This document shows, one piece after another, positions 22,087-31,120 of a stretch of DNA of 32,349 bases. The stretch is from the NCBI GenBank assembly GCA_002728755.1, contig PBVT01000114.1, positions 1-32,349 of the forward strand. Reading direction: 5' to 3'. Origin of the DNA: Myxococcales bacterium (GTDB taxonomy: Bacteria > Myxococcota_A > UBA9042 > UBA3505). Numbering within the stretch: the stretch's first letter is position 1; every line of letters starts with the position of its first letter. A model generated the notes under the pieces. It saw nothing but the letters and a program-made list of their open reading frames with translations. It ran no database searches and was not told the origin of the DNA. Position numbers and translations under genes: made by a program.

Positions 22087-25000
22087 ATGATGTACGCAGA
22101 GCTGGTATGCCGATCCAACTTCTCGTTCCTGGAAGGAGCCTCCCACCCCGAAGAACTGATTGATCAGGCTCTTACTCTGGGACTGCATGGGTTGGCTTTA
22201 ACCGATCGCGACGGTATCTACGGAGTCGCTCGGGCACATGCTCATCTGAAAAAGCGTCGCCAAGAGGGGCACCCCCATGCGGACAAACTCCGATTCATCG
22301 TCGGGACCACCCTGACTCTTCCAGAGACTCCGCCTCTGGTGCTTCTGGCCCAGAACTCGGATGGATACGCCAATCTATGTTCTCTGATTACAGAGGGCCG
22401 GCGTCGCGCACCCAAAGGTTCCAGCCTGTCGAAGCTCACCGATCTAGAGAACAGAACGGAACATCTGGTTGCCATTCTGCTCGACGTACCATCAACAATC
22501 CAAGAGCTGCGTCATCTACGCGAACTCTATGGAAACAACCTGTTCTTTGGCCTCGCTCGTCATTGCATCCCCGAACAAGAACAACGTATCGCCCAGATGG
22601 TTCGTGCCGCAGAAGACGAAAACATTCGCCTCTGTGCCATCAACGATGTGCTCTACCATCACCCCTCCCGCAAAGCCCTTCAGGATGTAATCACCTGCAT
22701 CCGCCTTGGCTGTACTCTCGAAGAGGCCGGGCGCAAATTGCAATGTAACGAGCTGCGTTATCTACGGTCTGCAGAACAAATGAAGCGATATTTCCCTGCG
22801 CTGCCCCAGGCCATTCAAACCAGCGTAGAGATCAGCACATCCTGCACATTCTCTCTGGACTCTCTCCACTACCAGTATCCATCCGAGATACTCCCCACAG
22901 GTGTCGACCCCAATCAGTATCTGGAGACCCTGGTGCAGCAGGGTGTCGTCTGGCGTTATCCGCAGGGAGCCCCACAGGCCGTACTCGAACAGCTCCAACG
23001 AGAATTACGCCTCATTCAAGAGCTCGATTTCCCCCAATACTTTTTAACCGTCTACGACCTCGTGCGCTTTGCTCGGGAACAGAAGATCCTCTGTCAGGGG
23101 CGCGGTTCGGCTGCCAACTCGGCTGTCTGTTTCGTTTTGGGAATCACATCTGTAGACCCGGCCACATCCAACCTTCTATTCGAACGGTTCATCTCCAAAG
23201 AACGCGGCGAACCTCCAGATATCGATGTCGACTTCGAGCATGAGCGTCGTGAAGAAGTGATCCAGTACCTATATGAAAAATATGGCCGCGACCGGGCGGC
23301 CATGGCCTGCACCTACGTATGCTATCGGCGCCGATCTACCTTTCGAGATGTGGGGAAGGTCCTGGGTTTTTCCCCTGAAGCGATCTCTAAAGTTTCTGAT
23401 ACCCATCGGCAAAGACGACAAAATATCGATACAGGCCTATTCGCAGAGGCGGGTCTCAACCCTACGTCTGGTCGGGTTCGCATGTATGGTGCCCTCGTCA
23501 AACAGCTCCTCGGCTTCCCCCGCCATCTCTCAATTCATACGGGCGGCTTTATCCTCTCCGACACGCCTCTATATCGGATGGTTCCCGTAGAAAACGCCTC
23601 CATGGCCGGACGTACGGTAATTCAATGGGATAAAGAAGATCTGGAATCGCTCGGCCTTCTCAAGGTCGATGTCCTCGGACTCGGTATGCTGTCCTGTCTG
23701 AAAAAGAGCTTCGAACTCATTGCCAAACATTCGGGCCGACAGCTCTCTCTAGCCACCATTCCTCCTGAAGAGACCGAGGTCTACGATATGATCTGTCGAG
23801 CCGACACGGTGGGCGTGTTCCAGATCGAATCACGCGCACAGATGAGTATGTTACCGCGCCTGAAACCTCGTGACTTCTACGATCTGGTAGTCGAAATCGC
23901 CATTATCCGACCAGGGCCCATTCAGGGGAATATGGTGCACCCCTACCTACGACGAAGAAATGGAGAGGAAGCGGTCAGCTATCCGCACCCAGCGCTCGAG
24001 GAGATTCTAGGACGAACCTACGGAGTCCCCCTTTTTCAGGAACAGGTGATGCGACTGGCTACCGCCGTCGCTGATTTTACTCTCGGAGAAGCCGATGAGC
24101 TTCGACGTGCTATGGGGGCCTGGCGCCGAACCGGTCAGATTCACAAACTGGGCCTGAAACTCATACAAGGGATGAAAAACAATGGTCTGTCCGAACAGTT
24201 CGCCAAGCAGGTATTTGCGCAAATCCAGGGCTTTGCAGAGTACGGCTTTCCGGAGTCACATGCAGCCTCCTTCGCTCATCTGGTCTACGCCTCCTGCTTT
24301 ATCAAACATACCTATCCAGCCCACTTCTGCTGCGCCCTTCTCAACTCCCAGCCCATGGGTTTCTACCCTCCACGGACTCTGGTAAACGACGCCCAGAACC
24401 ATGGCGTGCACGTGCGCCCAGTGGATATCCAGACGAGCGCATGGGACTGCACATTAGAGCCCTATACCAACCGTCTAAACCAGACAGACTTTGCCCTTCG
24501 CCTGGGTCTACGCATGATCAAAGGGCTGCCGAGAAAAGCGGGACTGATGATCGAGTCGAACCGCGCAGAGGATGGCCCCTTCCACAGCATCTCCGAACTG
24601 CAAACACGCACAGGTCTACAACGACAGCATATGGAACGGCTCGCCGGAGCCAATGCCCTGTTAAGCCTTGGCAGTGGACGTCGGCAAGCGGTCTGGGCGG
24701 CACGGGGGCTCGCGCAGACACCGACTCCTCTACTGGACAACGCCTGGCCCTCTATAGACGAAGCCGACCTCCCAAGAGCGACACCTCTCGAAGAGGTGAT
24801 CGCAGACTACGAGACCATGGGGCTCTGTGCAGACCACCACCCCCTCGAATTTATTCGTGCTGCCTTACGTCGGCAGGGAGTGTCCTGTGCTAGAGATCTT
24901 CCGAAGCAGCCAAACCATGGGAAAAGCTCTGTGGCGGGAATCGTGGTCTGCCGACAGCAACCGATGACGGCATCCGGCGTTGTTTTTTTGAGTCTTGAAG

Positions 25001-25200
25001 ACGAGACAGGCATGGCCAATGTCGTAGTCTGGCCCCGTACATTTGCGCGCTTTCGAGATTGCATCCTCCGAGCCCCCGTATTGCTGGTTGAAGGTAAGCT
25101 GGAAAGCGCTGGTCTGGTGGCAAATATCATCGCGCAGAATATACGAGCCATACAAATATCAACACGCGCATTGAAACCATCAACACGATCTTTCCATTGA
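22087..25200 (+). CDS. dnaE2: DnaE2 (ImuC) error-prone DNA polymerase III alpha subunit
   Basis: This is 1037 residues, the normal DnaE2 length, from the ATG at 22087 (13 bases after imuB); the frame is open further upstream, but that part overlaps imuB. The N-terminal PHP domain starts YAELVCRSNFSFLEGASHPE. The polymerase core has PDIDVDF (residues 377-383) with catalytic Asp380 and Asp382, and the third acidic site in LKVDVLGLGML. The helix-hairpin region and a C-terminal OB fold (VAGIVVCRQQPM, VFLSLEDETG, VVVWP) are present. DnaE2 does lesion-bypass synthesis with ImuA and ImuB during the SOS response. The usual PHP metal ligands are replaced: HxH reads VCR and TDHDG reads TDRDG, so no PHP metal centre is expected. 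Confidence 0.94.
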   Translation: MMYAELVCRSNFSFLEGASHPEELIDQALTLGLHGLALTDRDGIYGVARAHAHLKKRRQEGHPHADKLRFIVGTTLTLPETPPLVLLAQNSDGYANLCSLITEGRRRAPKGSSLSKLTDLENRTEHLVAILLDVPSTIQELRHLRELYGNNLFFGLARHCIPEQEQRIAQMVRAAEDENIRLCAINDVLYHHPSRKALQDVITCIRLGCTLEEAGRKLQCNELRYLRSAEQMKRYFPALPQAIQTSVEISTSCTFSLDSLHYQYPSEILPTGVDPNQYLETLVQQGVVWRYPQGAPQAVLEQLQRELRLIQELDFPQYFLTVYDLVRFAREQKILCQGRGSAANSAVCFVLGITSVDPATSNLLFERFISKERGEPPDIDVDFEHERREEVIQYLYEKYGRDRAAMACTYVCYRRRSTFRDVGKVLGFSPEAISKVSDTHRQRRQNIDTGLFAEAGLNPTSGRVRMYGALVKQLLGFPRHLSIHTGGFILSDTPLYRMVPVENASMAGRTVIQWDKEDLESLGLLKVDVLGLGMLSCLKKSFELIAKHSGRQLSLATIPPEETEVYDMICRADTVGVFQIESRAQMSMLPRLKPRDFYDLVVEIAIIRPGPIQGNMVHPYLRRRNGEEAVSYPHPALEEILGRTYGVPLFQEQVMRLATAVADFTLGEADELRRAMGAWRRTGQIHKLGLKLIQGMKNNGLSEQFAKQVFAQIQGFAEYGFPESHAASFAHLVYASCFIKHTYPAHFCCALLNSQPMGFYPPRTLVNDAQNHGVHVRPVDIQTSAWDCTLEPYTNRLNQTDFALRLGLRMIKGLPRKAGLMIESNRAEDGPFHSISELQTRTGLQRQHMERLAGANALLSLGSGRRQAVWAARGLAQTPTPLLDNAWPSIDEADLPRATPLEEVIADYETMGLCADHHPLEFIRAALRRQGVSCARDLPKQPNHGKSSVAGIVVCRQQPMTASGVVFLSLEDETGMANVVVWPRTFARFRDCILRAPVLLVEGKLESAGLVANIIAQNIRAIQISTRALKPSTRSFH

Positions 25201-25260
25201 ATAAATGAATCGATGAGGTCCAACACCAACCGCAAACACACGCTCTACTATGCGAAACCT

Positions 25261-25290
25261 TTGACCTTTTCCCGTTTCCGAGGGTATAAA
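25261..25290 (+). promoter_or_regulatory. Sigma70-type promoter of the mre-mrd operon
   Basis: TTGACC (25261-25266), an 18-base spacer and TATAAA (25285-25290) form a strong -35/-10 pair. It is the only good promoter in the 119-base gap between dnaE2 and mreB. It separates housekeeping expression of the shape genes from SOS-controlled imuA-imuB-dnaE2. Confidence 0.65.
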
Positions 25291-25319
25291 GCCCGCCCCG
25301 CCAATCCAGTGAAACAACA

Positions 25320-26354
25320 ATGCTCGACTGGTTCCACAATCTGTTCTCGAACGACCTTGCCATCGACCTCGGCACGGCGACCACCTTGATCTACGCCAAG
25401 GGGCGCGGAATTGTGTCTAGTGAACCCAGTGTTGTGGCCGTCCAACAGGACCTCCACGAGACCCACGTTCTGGCGGTTGGAAAAGACGCTAAGGAGATGC
25501 TGGGACGAACCCCCGGGCATATCCAGGCTCTTCGCCCCATGAAAGATGGTGTTATCGCCGACTTTCAGATCACGGAGAAGATGCTTCGCCACTTCATCCA
25601 ACGAGCCAATAATGGTCGGGCTCTGGTCCGTCCCCGGATTGTTATCTGTGTACCCTTCGGGTGTACCGAAGTAGAGAAGCGAGCCGTAAAGGAATCGGCC
25701 GAAGCGGCAGGTGCACGTGAGGTCTACCTGATCGATGAACCTATGGCGGCTGCGATCGGTGCAGGTCTACCCATCACCGAGCCGAGCGGAAGTATGATCG
25801 TCGATATTGGTGGCGGAACGACGGAAGTAGCCGTCATCTCCTTGTCCGGTATCGTCTACAGCCAATCGACGAAGATCGGTGGCGATAAGATCGACGAGGC
25901 CATCATCGAGCACCTGAAACGCAAGTACAATCTCCTCGTTGGTGAACGTACCGCAGAAAATATCAAGATCGAGACCGGCACGGCTTTCCCCACCGACGAG
26001 ATCTTGACCATGGATGTCAAAGGCCGGGACCTCTCCTCCGGACTCCCCAAAACCATCACAGTGAATAGTGATGAGGTCCGAGAAGCGATCTCCTACCCCC
26101 TGAGCGGGATCGTAGCTGCGGTCCGAGAGGCACTGGAGAATACGCCCCCCGAGTTAAGCGCCGATATCGTAGACCACGGCATCATGCTCGCCGGTGGCGG
26201 AGCGCTCCTACGCAACGTTGGTGTTCTTATCCGTGAAGAGACAGGGTTACCAGTAATGGTAGCGGATGACCCCATTTCCTGTGTCGTCCTCGGTGGCGGC
26301 AAAGCCCTCGGACATCTGGACCTCCTGCGGGACATCACCCTACACTCCCTCTGA
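25320..26354 (+). CDS. mreB: MreB, actin-like rod-shape protein
   Basis: This is 344 residues, standard for MreB. The N-terminus [18 protein letters not shown] gives a membrane-binding start followed by phosphate loop 1 DLGTATT. Phosphate loop 2 is VDIGGGTTE near residues 162-170, and the adenosine-side loop MLAGGGALL is near residues 288-296. It polymerises on ATP under the inner membrane and guides the elongasome formed by MreC, MreD, PBP2 and RodA, all encoded next in this operon. No strong ribosome site precedes the ATG, but the start agrees with the family. There is a 21-base gap to mreC. Confidence 0.96.
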   Translation: MLDWFHNLFSNDLAIDLGTATTLIYAKGRGIVSSEPSVVAVQQDLHETHVLAVGKDAKEMLGRTPGHIQALRPMKDGVIADFQITEKMLRHFIQRANNGRALVRPRIVICVPFGCTEVEKRAVKESAEAAGAREVYLIDEPMAAAIGAGLPITEPSGSMIVDIGGGTTEVAVISLSGIVYSQSTKIGGDKIDEAIIEHLKRKYNLLVGERTAENIKIETGTAFPTDEILTMDVKGRDLSSGLPKTITVNSDEVREAISYPLSGIVAAVREALENTPPELSADIVDHGIMLAGGGALLRNVGVLIREETGLPVMVADDPISCVVLGGGKALGHLDLLRDITLHSL

Positions 26355-26375
26355 TTTCGGCCCGGGGTAATCCCT

Positions 26376-27245
26376 ATGCGCAGACGATACTCAGGGCGTC
26401 CCAGTACCATCATCCACGCGCTGTTGATCCTGGTACCGCTCACCCTGCTCCATTACCACGGAGCCCACGTAAACCGAGAGTCTACGCTCTCTCGTGCTGC
26501 GGTGTATCTGACTCTGCCTGGTCAAAAAACCATGGGCGCCCTGGCTCGGTCCGGTGGTGAATTGGCGAACGACTATCTGGTTATTCTGGGGGTAGATTTC
26601 GACCTGAGGCGCCGTTACTCAAAGCTCAATAAAGAACATGAAAAGCTTCAGCTCCTGATGAACGACGTCAAACGTCGTCTGGAGGTCCAACAACGGCGCG
26701 CGACCATGTGTGGATTCACCTTCGCAGACGGTAGCCGTAAGTTGGTACCCGCTCGAGTCATCTCGCGCAGCACCGGCCCCGTGAATCAGGGACTACGGAT
26801 TCAGATAGAAGCCCCGAGCGGGATCACCATCCCCAAAGACACCTCCGTAATCGCCTACCCCGCTGGCCTGGTGGGGATCGTCATTCGTTCCACCGGAAAT
26901 ACAGCAGACGTGCAGCTCATCAACGACAAGGGATCCACCATCCCGGCGCAGATCAGCGGCACCAATATACCGGGCACAACCTACGGTACCGGCACACGAG
27001 CGAAGAATAGCCTCAAATTCATTGTTACGGCCGATCATGACCCCATCAAGAAAGGTTCGACCCTGGTCACAAGCGGCCATGGAAACCGCTACTCGAAGGG
27101 GATCATCATCGGCGAGGTCACAAGTGAACGAGGCCGCCAGGCGGCAGCCGGCGTGAAAGTGGAATATACCGTCTCACCCTATATTCGGTTCTGGCAGTTG
27201 GAAGAAGTCTTTCTGGTTCTCGAAACCCTGGTGGAGGAAGACTGA
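26376..27245 (+). CDS. mreC: MreC, elongasome scaffold protein
   Basis: This is 289 residues. A single N-terminal membrane helix lies at about residues 11-28 (IIHALLILVPLTLLHYHG). A coiled coil follows at about 78-110 (YSKLNKEHEKLQLLMNDVK), then the two beta-barrel-like subdomains typical of MreC (RVISRSTGPVNQGLRI, GLVGIVIRSTGNTADVQLI, VTSGHGNRYSKGIIIGEV). It is periplasmic and links MreB and MreD to PBP2. Its stop shares one base with the mreD start (TGATG), implying coupled translation. Confidence 0.94.
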   Translation: MRRRYSGRPSTIIHALLILVPLTLLHYHGAHVNRESTLSRAAVYLTLPGQKTMGALARSGGELANDYLVILGVDFDLRRRYSKLNKEHEKLQLLMNDVKRRLEVQQRRATMCGFTFADGSRKLVPARVISRSTGPVNQGLRIQIEAPSGITIPKDTSVIAYPAGLVGIVIRSTGNTADVQLINDKGSTIPAQISGTNIPGTTYGTGTRAKNSLKFIVTADHDPIKKGSTLVTSGHGNRYSKGIIIGEVTSERGRQAAAGVKVEYTVSPYIRFWQLEEVFLVLETLVEED

Positions 27246-27757
27246 TGCAACTACTCTGGTTAAGCCTCTTTGGTTATGTTCTTCTGGCCTTGGAATCCCC
27301 GCTCTTCGAGCAGATGGGGATCCCCCTATACACCCCCGATCTGGCCATCCCTCTTCTTCTGATCGCAGCTAGAAAACTAGAAGACTTCTCGTTCCTCTTC
27401 TATGCGGCAATCCTGGGGCTATTTATCGACGGAATGACCCCCCTACAGCCCCTGGGCCTGAATATGGAACGGGTCATCATTGTAGCCTACGCTGTACGCC
27501 CCTTGCTGACCGCCCTACCGGTTCGGGGATTCCTGGGTTACGTCGGGGTTGGCATCATCCTCAGCATCTTCTCCGATCTGGTTCTATTGGTCCTATTGAA
27601 GTTACTTGTCGCTGGACCGGTGCAATATGGTTTAATCTTCGAACGTATGATCCCGTACGCGATATTGACGGGAGCTACCGTGCCACTCGTTGAGGCTCTG
27701 GCCAATTGGATCTGGGCACGTGGGCGTCCAACGAAAGACACTATGTTTCATCAATGA
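27245..27757 (+). CDS. mreD: MreD, rod-shape inner-membrane protein
   Basis: This is 170 residues and largely hydrophobic, with about five to six membrane segments, including LLWLSLFGYVLLALESPLF and a Gly-rich VGIILSIFSDLVLLVLLKL. The size, hydrophobicity and position between mreC and mrdA identify it; sequence conservation in MreD is low. It overlaps mreC by one base and mrdA by four. It forms part of the elongasome with MreC, PBP2 and RodA. Confidence 0.88.
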   Translation: MQLLWLSLFGYVLLALESPLFEQMGIPLYTPDLAIPLLLIAARKLEDFSFLFYAAILGLFIDGMTPLQPLGLNMERVIIVAYAVRPLLTALPVRGFLGYVGVGIILSIFSDLVLLVLLKLLVAGPVQYGLIFERMIPYAILTGATVPLVEALANWIWARGRPTKDTMFHQ

Positions 27758-29952
27758 GTGTATTCAGCTCGGATAAACGGTTTGAATACCGAACGCAGGC
27801 TTCCTGGTCTGTGCTGATCCTGGGCGCGCTTTTCTCCATCATCCTGGCGCGCTTCTTCGTGCTACAAATTGTGCGCGGCAACGAATACCAACGGATCAAT
27901 CAACAGAGCCAGGTCCGCGAGCGACGAATCGTCCCCCAACGGGGAAAGATAACCGACCGTATGGGCCGGGTGATGGCTCGAAACATCACCACGTACCGGG
28001 GTTATGTGGTCCCCCATCGCATGAAGAACCCCAACGAAACGATCGAAGCGCTGGGTGATCTGATCGGCCTCGCCGATCCCGAACGACGACGTCTCCTGGC
28101 ACGAATGGAAGAGATGCGAGGGGCAGAGCGGTTCAACCGTGTCTATTTGAGCCACCAGTTGGTCGGAGAACGTTGTCCGGGGCAGGACCAAGCCTTGAAA
28201 GCCCTCGACGATCCGCACGAACACTACTGGTGTCCCAAATGCGGCCGCGGCTTCGAAATCTGGAATAAACGCGAGGAAAAGCAATCCATTCGATGTACAC
28301 GCCGCCCGAAAAAGCTGGTGATACGAAATGAAGGGCGGATGGCGATTGACGCGTGCGGCATGGAATACCTCACGGAGCCCGTCTGTCCCTACGACGGTCG
28401 TTCTCTCCAGACCCGCACAAGCCGACTTGTCTGTCCGAATACAGGGGAAACCTTCAACAACGAAGTCGCTCTGATCGAGTCCCGTAAAGATCAACTACAG
28501 GGCGTATATGTGGAGACCGATTTCCGGCGCGACTACCCCTATGGAACCCTGGGCTCTATGCCTGTTGGCTACGTCAATGAAGTGAACGCCCGTGAAGTAA
28601 AAGATCAACGCGACATCTATCGACCGGGAGATCGCATCGGCCGTCGCGGTGTCGAACGTGCATTGGAAGCCGTTCTACGGGGAAGAAACGGGACCTATCT
28701 CGATCTGCGGCGTCGAAACGTCGTGCCCGACATCAACTTGATCCACTATCTCAATCGATACCGACCCGTGGCGGCCCTACCAGGGCACCATGTAATGCTC
28801 ACCCTCGATCTGGAGATCCAGAAGATACTGAAAGGGGCCTTACGCGATTATGAGAGCGACCGTCGTGGCGAAGACCCGTTCCCCGCGGCAGCCATCGTTG
28901 TATTACAGCCCCATACAGGGGCCGTCTTGGGGATGTATAGTAAGCCCACATACGACGCGAATCACTGGGCCAATAAGATGTCCAAGGCCATCAAGCGCCG
29001 TTACGACCAACATGAACACGCCCCTATGATCAACCGGGCAACCACATCGTACCCTCCGGGAAGCGTATTCAAGCCCGTCACCTCGCTCGCAGGCCTGGAC
29101 CTTGGACTGATCGACGAAAACACGGAGTTCGACTGTCCTGGGTATTATGAATACCAACACCGCAGGTTCCGCTGCCATAAACGCAACGGACACGGCATCA
29201 TGAACCTACATAAGGCCATCGTGTATTCCTGTGATGTCTACTTCTACAAGCTGGCCGAACAGCTCGGCATCGACCGACTCCACGACTACACCCTCAATAG
29301 TTTTGGGCTTGGCCAGAAGACGGGAATCGAGATCTCCGAAGCCAAAGGCTGGATCCCCTCCAGAGAAAAGTACTTCCCACGCCGGTCTATCAAGAAATTC
29401 AAGCCCGGTTGGACCCTCTCCATGGCCGTCGGCCAAGGGAGTCTGCTGACCACTCCACTGCAGATCGCACAGCTATACGCAGGTCTGGCAAACGATGGGA
29501 AAGTCCCTCGTCTGCATATTGTCGATCGCATCGTCGACGACAAAAACCATGTCCTCTACCAGGCCCTCCCCTCGATTCATACCGAGCTTCCCTTCAAGCC
29601 TGAGCATATTGATATGGTGCAGCAGGCCCTCTTCGATACGGTGAATGACGACGACGGGACCGGGCACTACGCACAGCTGAAGAAGCAGACAGATGTTCTG
29701 GTCTCCGGAAAAACGGGCACCGCGGAGGCGAAGGAAGGACGGGCCGGCGTTTCACAAGAGCTCCGGGAGTGGTTGTTACGGGATCATGCCTGGTTTGTAG
29801 GATATGCACCCGCGACCCGGCCTGAGATTGTAGTGGTTGTGGTACTTGAGCACGGAGGTTCGGGCGGGAAAGACGCAGCCCCGATATTCCGAACCGTCGT
29901 AGAGACGATCTTTGCGCGTGGGCTTAATCTGGCCAACCGGGGCCAGCCATGA
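27754..29952 (+). CDS. mrdA: PBP2 transpeptidase with a Cys-rich insertion
   Basis: This is 732 residues from the ATG at 27754, which overlaps the mreD stop (ATGA); an ATG at 27706 lies deep inside mreD and is unlikely. There is one membrane helix at about 19-40. The pedestal includes the REIVPQRGKITDRMG-type segment near residues 57-73. The transpeptidase motifs are intact: SVFK (Ser437, Lys440), SCD (492-494) and KTG (653-655). It is about 100 residues longer than usual PBP2 because of an insertion at about residues 135-235. That insertion has seven Cys, in WCPKCGRGF, IRCT, DACG, VCPYDG and VCPNTG, like a zinc-ribbon pair. It cross-links septum-independent wall peptidoglycan with RodA, whose gene overlaps by four bases. 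Confidence 0.94.
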   Translation: MSVFSSDKRFEYRTQASWSVLILGALFSIILARFFVLQIVRGNEYQRINQQSQVRERRIVPQRGKITDRMGRVMARNITTYRGYVVPHRMKNPNETIEALGDLIGLADPERRRLLARMEEMRGAERFNRVYLSHQLVGERCPGQDQALKALDDPHEHYWCPKCGRGFEIWNKREEKQSIRCTRRPKKLVIRNEGRMAIDACGMEYLTEPVCPYDGRSLQTRTSRLVCPNTGETFNNEVALIESRKDQLQGVYVETDFRRDYPYGTLGSMPVGYVNEVNAREVKDQRDIYRPGDRIGRRGVERALEAVLRGRNGTYLDLRRRNVVPDINLIHYLNRYRPVAALPGHHVMLTLDLEIQKILKGALRDYESDRRGEDPFPAAAIVVLQPHTGAVLGMYSKPTYDANHWANKMSKAIKRRYDQHEHAPMINRATTSYPPGSVFKPVTSLAGLDLGLIDENTEFDCPGYYEYQHRRFRCHKRNGHGIMNLHKAIVYSCDVYFYKLAEQLGIDRLHDYTLNSFGLGQKTGIEISEAKGWIPSREKYFPRRSIKKFKPGWTLSMAVGQGSLLTTPLQIAQLYAGLANDGKVPRLHIVDRIVDDKNHVLYQALPSIHTELPFKPEHIDMVQQALFDTVNDDDGTGHYAQLKKQTDVLVSGKTGTAEAKEGRAGVSQELREWLLRDHAWFVGYAPATRPEIVVVVVLEHGGSGGKDAAPIFRTVVETIFARGLNLANRGQP

Positions 29953-31064
29953 AACGCATCGTAGGACAGGAAAACACCACGGCGATCTGGTGGGGACTGC
30001 TCGCGTTCCTCGCGCTCAACCTCATGGGCCTGCAGAACCTGCAACACGCCGACAACTACGCCAATTGTGGTGTGCATGAAAACCAACTGATCTGGACGAT
30101 TCTCGGGTTCAGTATCGCGATGATCGCCATGATCATGGATCTCTCCATCATCTTGCGCATCGCCCCCATCGTCTACTGGCTGGGTATCCTTCTACTTGTC
30201 GTCGTTCTGGCTCTACCCGCCCATAAGGGGACACACCGTTGGATCAACCTCTTCGGATTGAGCATCCAGCCAAGTGAGGTGATGAAGTTCCTCCTGGCCT
30301 TGATGTTGGCCCACCACTTCAAGTTCCGGAAAGCGACAGAGCGCTATCAACTGCGCACGCTGGCCCTCCCGATCGTCTATACACTCCTACCCACCGTATT
30401 GGTTCTAGTAGAGCCCGACCTGGGTACCTCGATGGTGATCTGCTTTGTAGGCTTTGCCATCATGTTTTTTGAAGGTGTACAGACCCGCACCTTCCTGGCT
30501 CTGATCGGCTTCGTTTTATTGGTCTTCCCGCTGGCCTGGAAATCAGGCGTCATTCGGTCCTACCAGAAACAACGTATCTCGAGCTGGGCGAAACAGTTCT
30601 CTACGCCCTGGACCCAGATCGCACGGAACCCGGACGATCAGGACAGGCAACCCGTAAACTCCATCAAGGCGATCGCTATCGGCCAGCGAGCAGGGAAAGG
30701 TACAGGCAAAGGACGTGAGGTCCGCTATCTATCCGAGCTATGTACGGACTTCGTGGTAGCGGCCCTCGCTGTCGAACGCGGCTTCCAGGGCTGCCTCATC
30801 ATGTTGCTCTTGTATTTCATGTATGTGACCTGGGGCTTTTTTGTGGCCCAGAATGCCACGGATAAATTCGGTGTTCTGGTAGCGGTCGGGGTTATTACAT
30901 CCCTGGCGGTGCAGGTGATCATGAACCTCTTTATGGTGACCCGTATGATCCCGGTCGTCGGGGTCACACTACCCCTGTTTTCCTACGGGGGATCCGCCCT
31001 GATCACGAATATGATCGGTTTCGGAGTGTTGCTGAATATTGCCCGTACCCGCGGATCTCTATAG
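29949..31064 (+). CDS. rodA: RodA, SEDS peptidoglycan polymerase
   Basis: This is 371 residues with about ten membrane segments. SEDS signatures are present: GTHRWINLFGLSIQPSEVMKF in outline (residues ~95-115), VLVEPDLGTSMVI near 155-167, the long loop ending LSELCTDFVVAALAVERGF, and PLFSYGGSALITNMIGFG near the end. The loop Asp, in TDF, and the conserved Glu, in VERGF, are present. It polymerises lipid II with PBP2 in rod elongation. The ATG overlaps the mrdA stop. It is the last gene of the operon; the next gene is convergent after 56 bases and no clear terminator is seen there. Confidence 0.95.
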   Translation: MKRIVGQENTTAIWWGLLAFLALNLMGLQNLQHADNYANCGVHENQLIWTILGFSIAMIAMIMDLSIILRIAPIVYWLGILLLVVVLALPAHKGTHRWINLFGLSIQPSEVMKFLLALMLAHHFKFRKATERYQLRTLALPIVYTLLPTVLVLVEPDLGTSMVICFVGFAIMFFEGVQTRTFLALIGFVLLVFPLAWKSGVIRSYQKQRISSWAKQFSTPWTQIARNPDDQDRQPVNSIKAIAIGQRAGKGTGKGREVRYLSELCTDFVVAALAVERGFQGCLIMLLLYFMYVTWGFFVAQNATDKFGVLVAVGVITSLAVQVIMNLFMVTRMIPVVGVTLPLFSYGGSALITNMIGFGVLLNIARTRGSL

Positions 31065-31120
31065 CTCTAGATCCGCCCATAGAGGCGTATCCAACCCATC
31101 GGGTCCGGGAGCACGCCCGG

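Noticed and set aside
31105..31120. Small hairpin CCGGG-AGCACG-CCCGG between rodA and the convergent Cys-rich gene
   Set aside because: The stem is five base pairs and no T tract follows on either strand, so I do not call a terminator.
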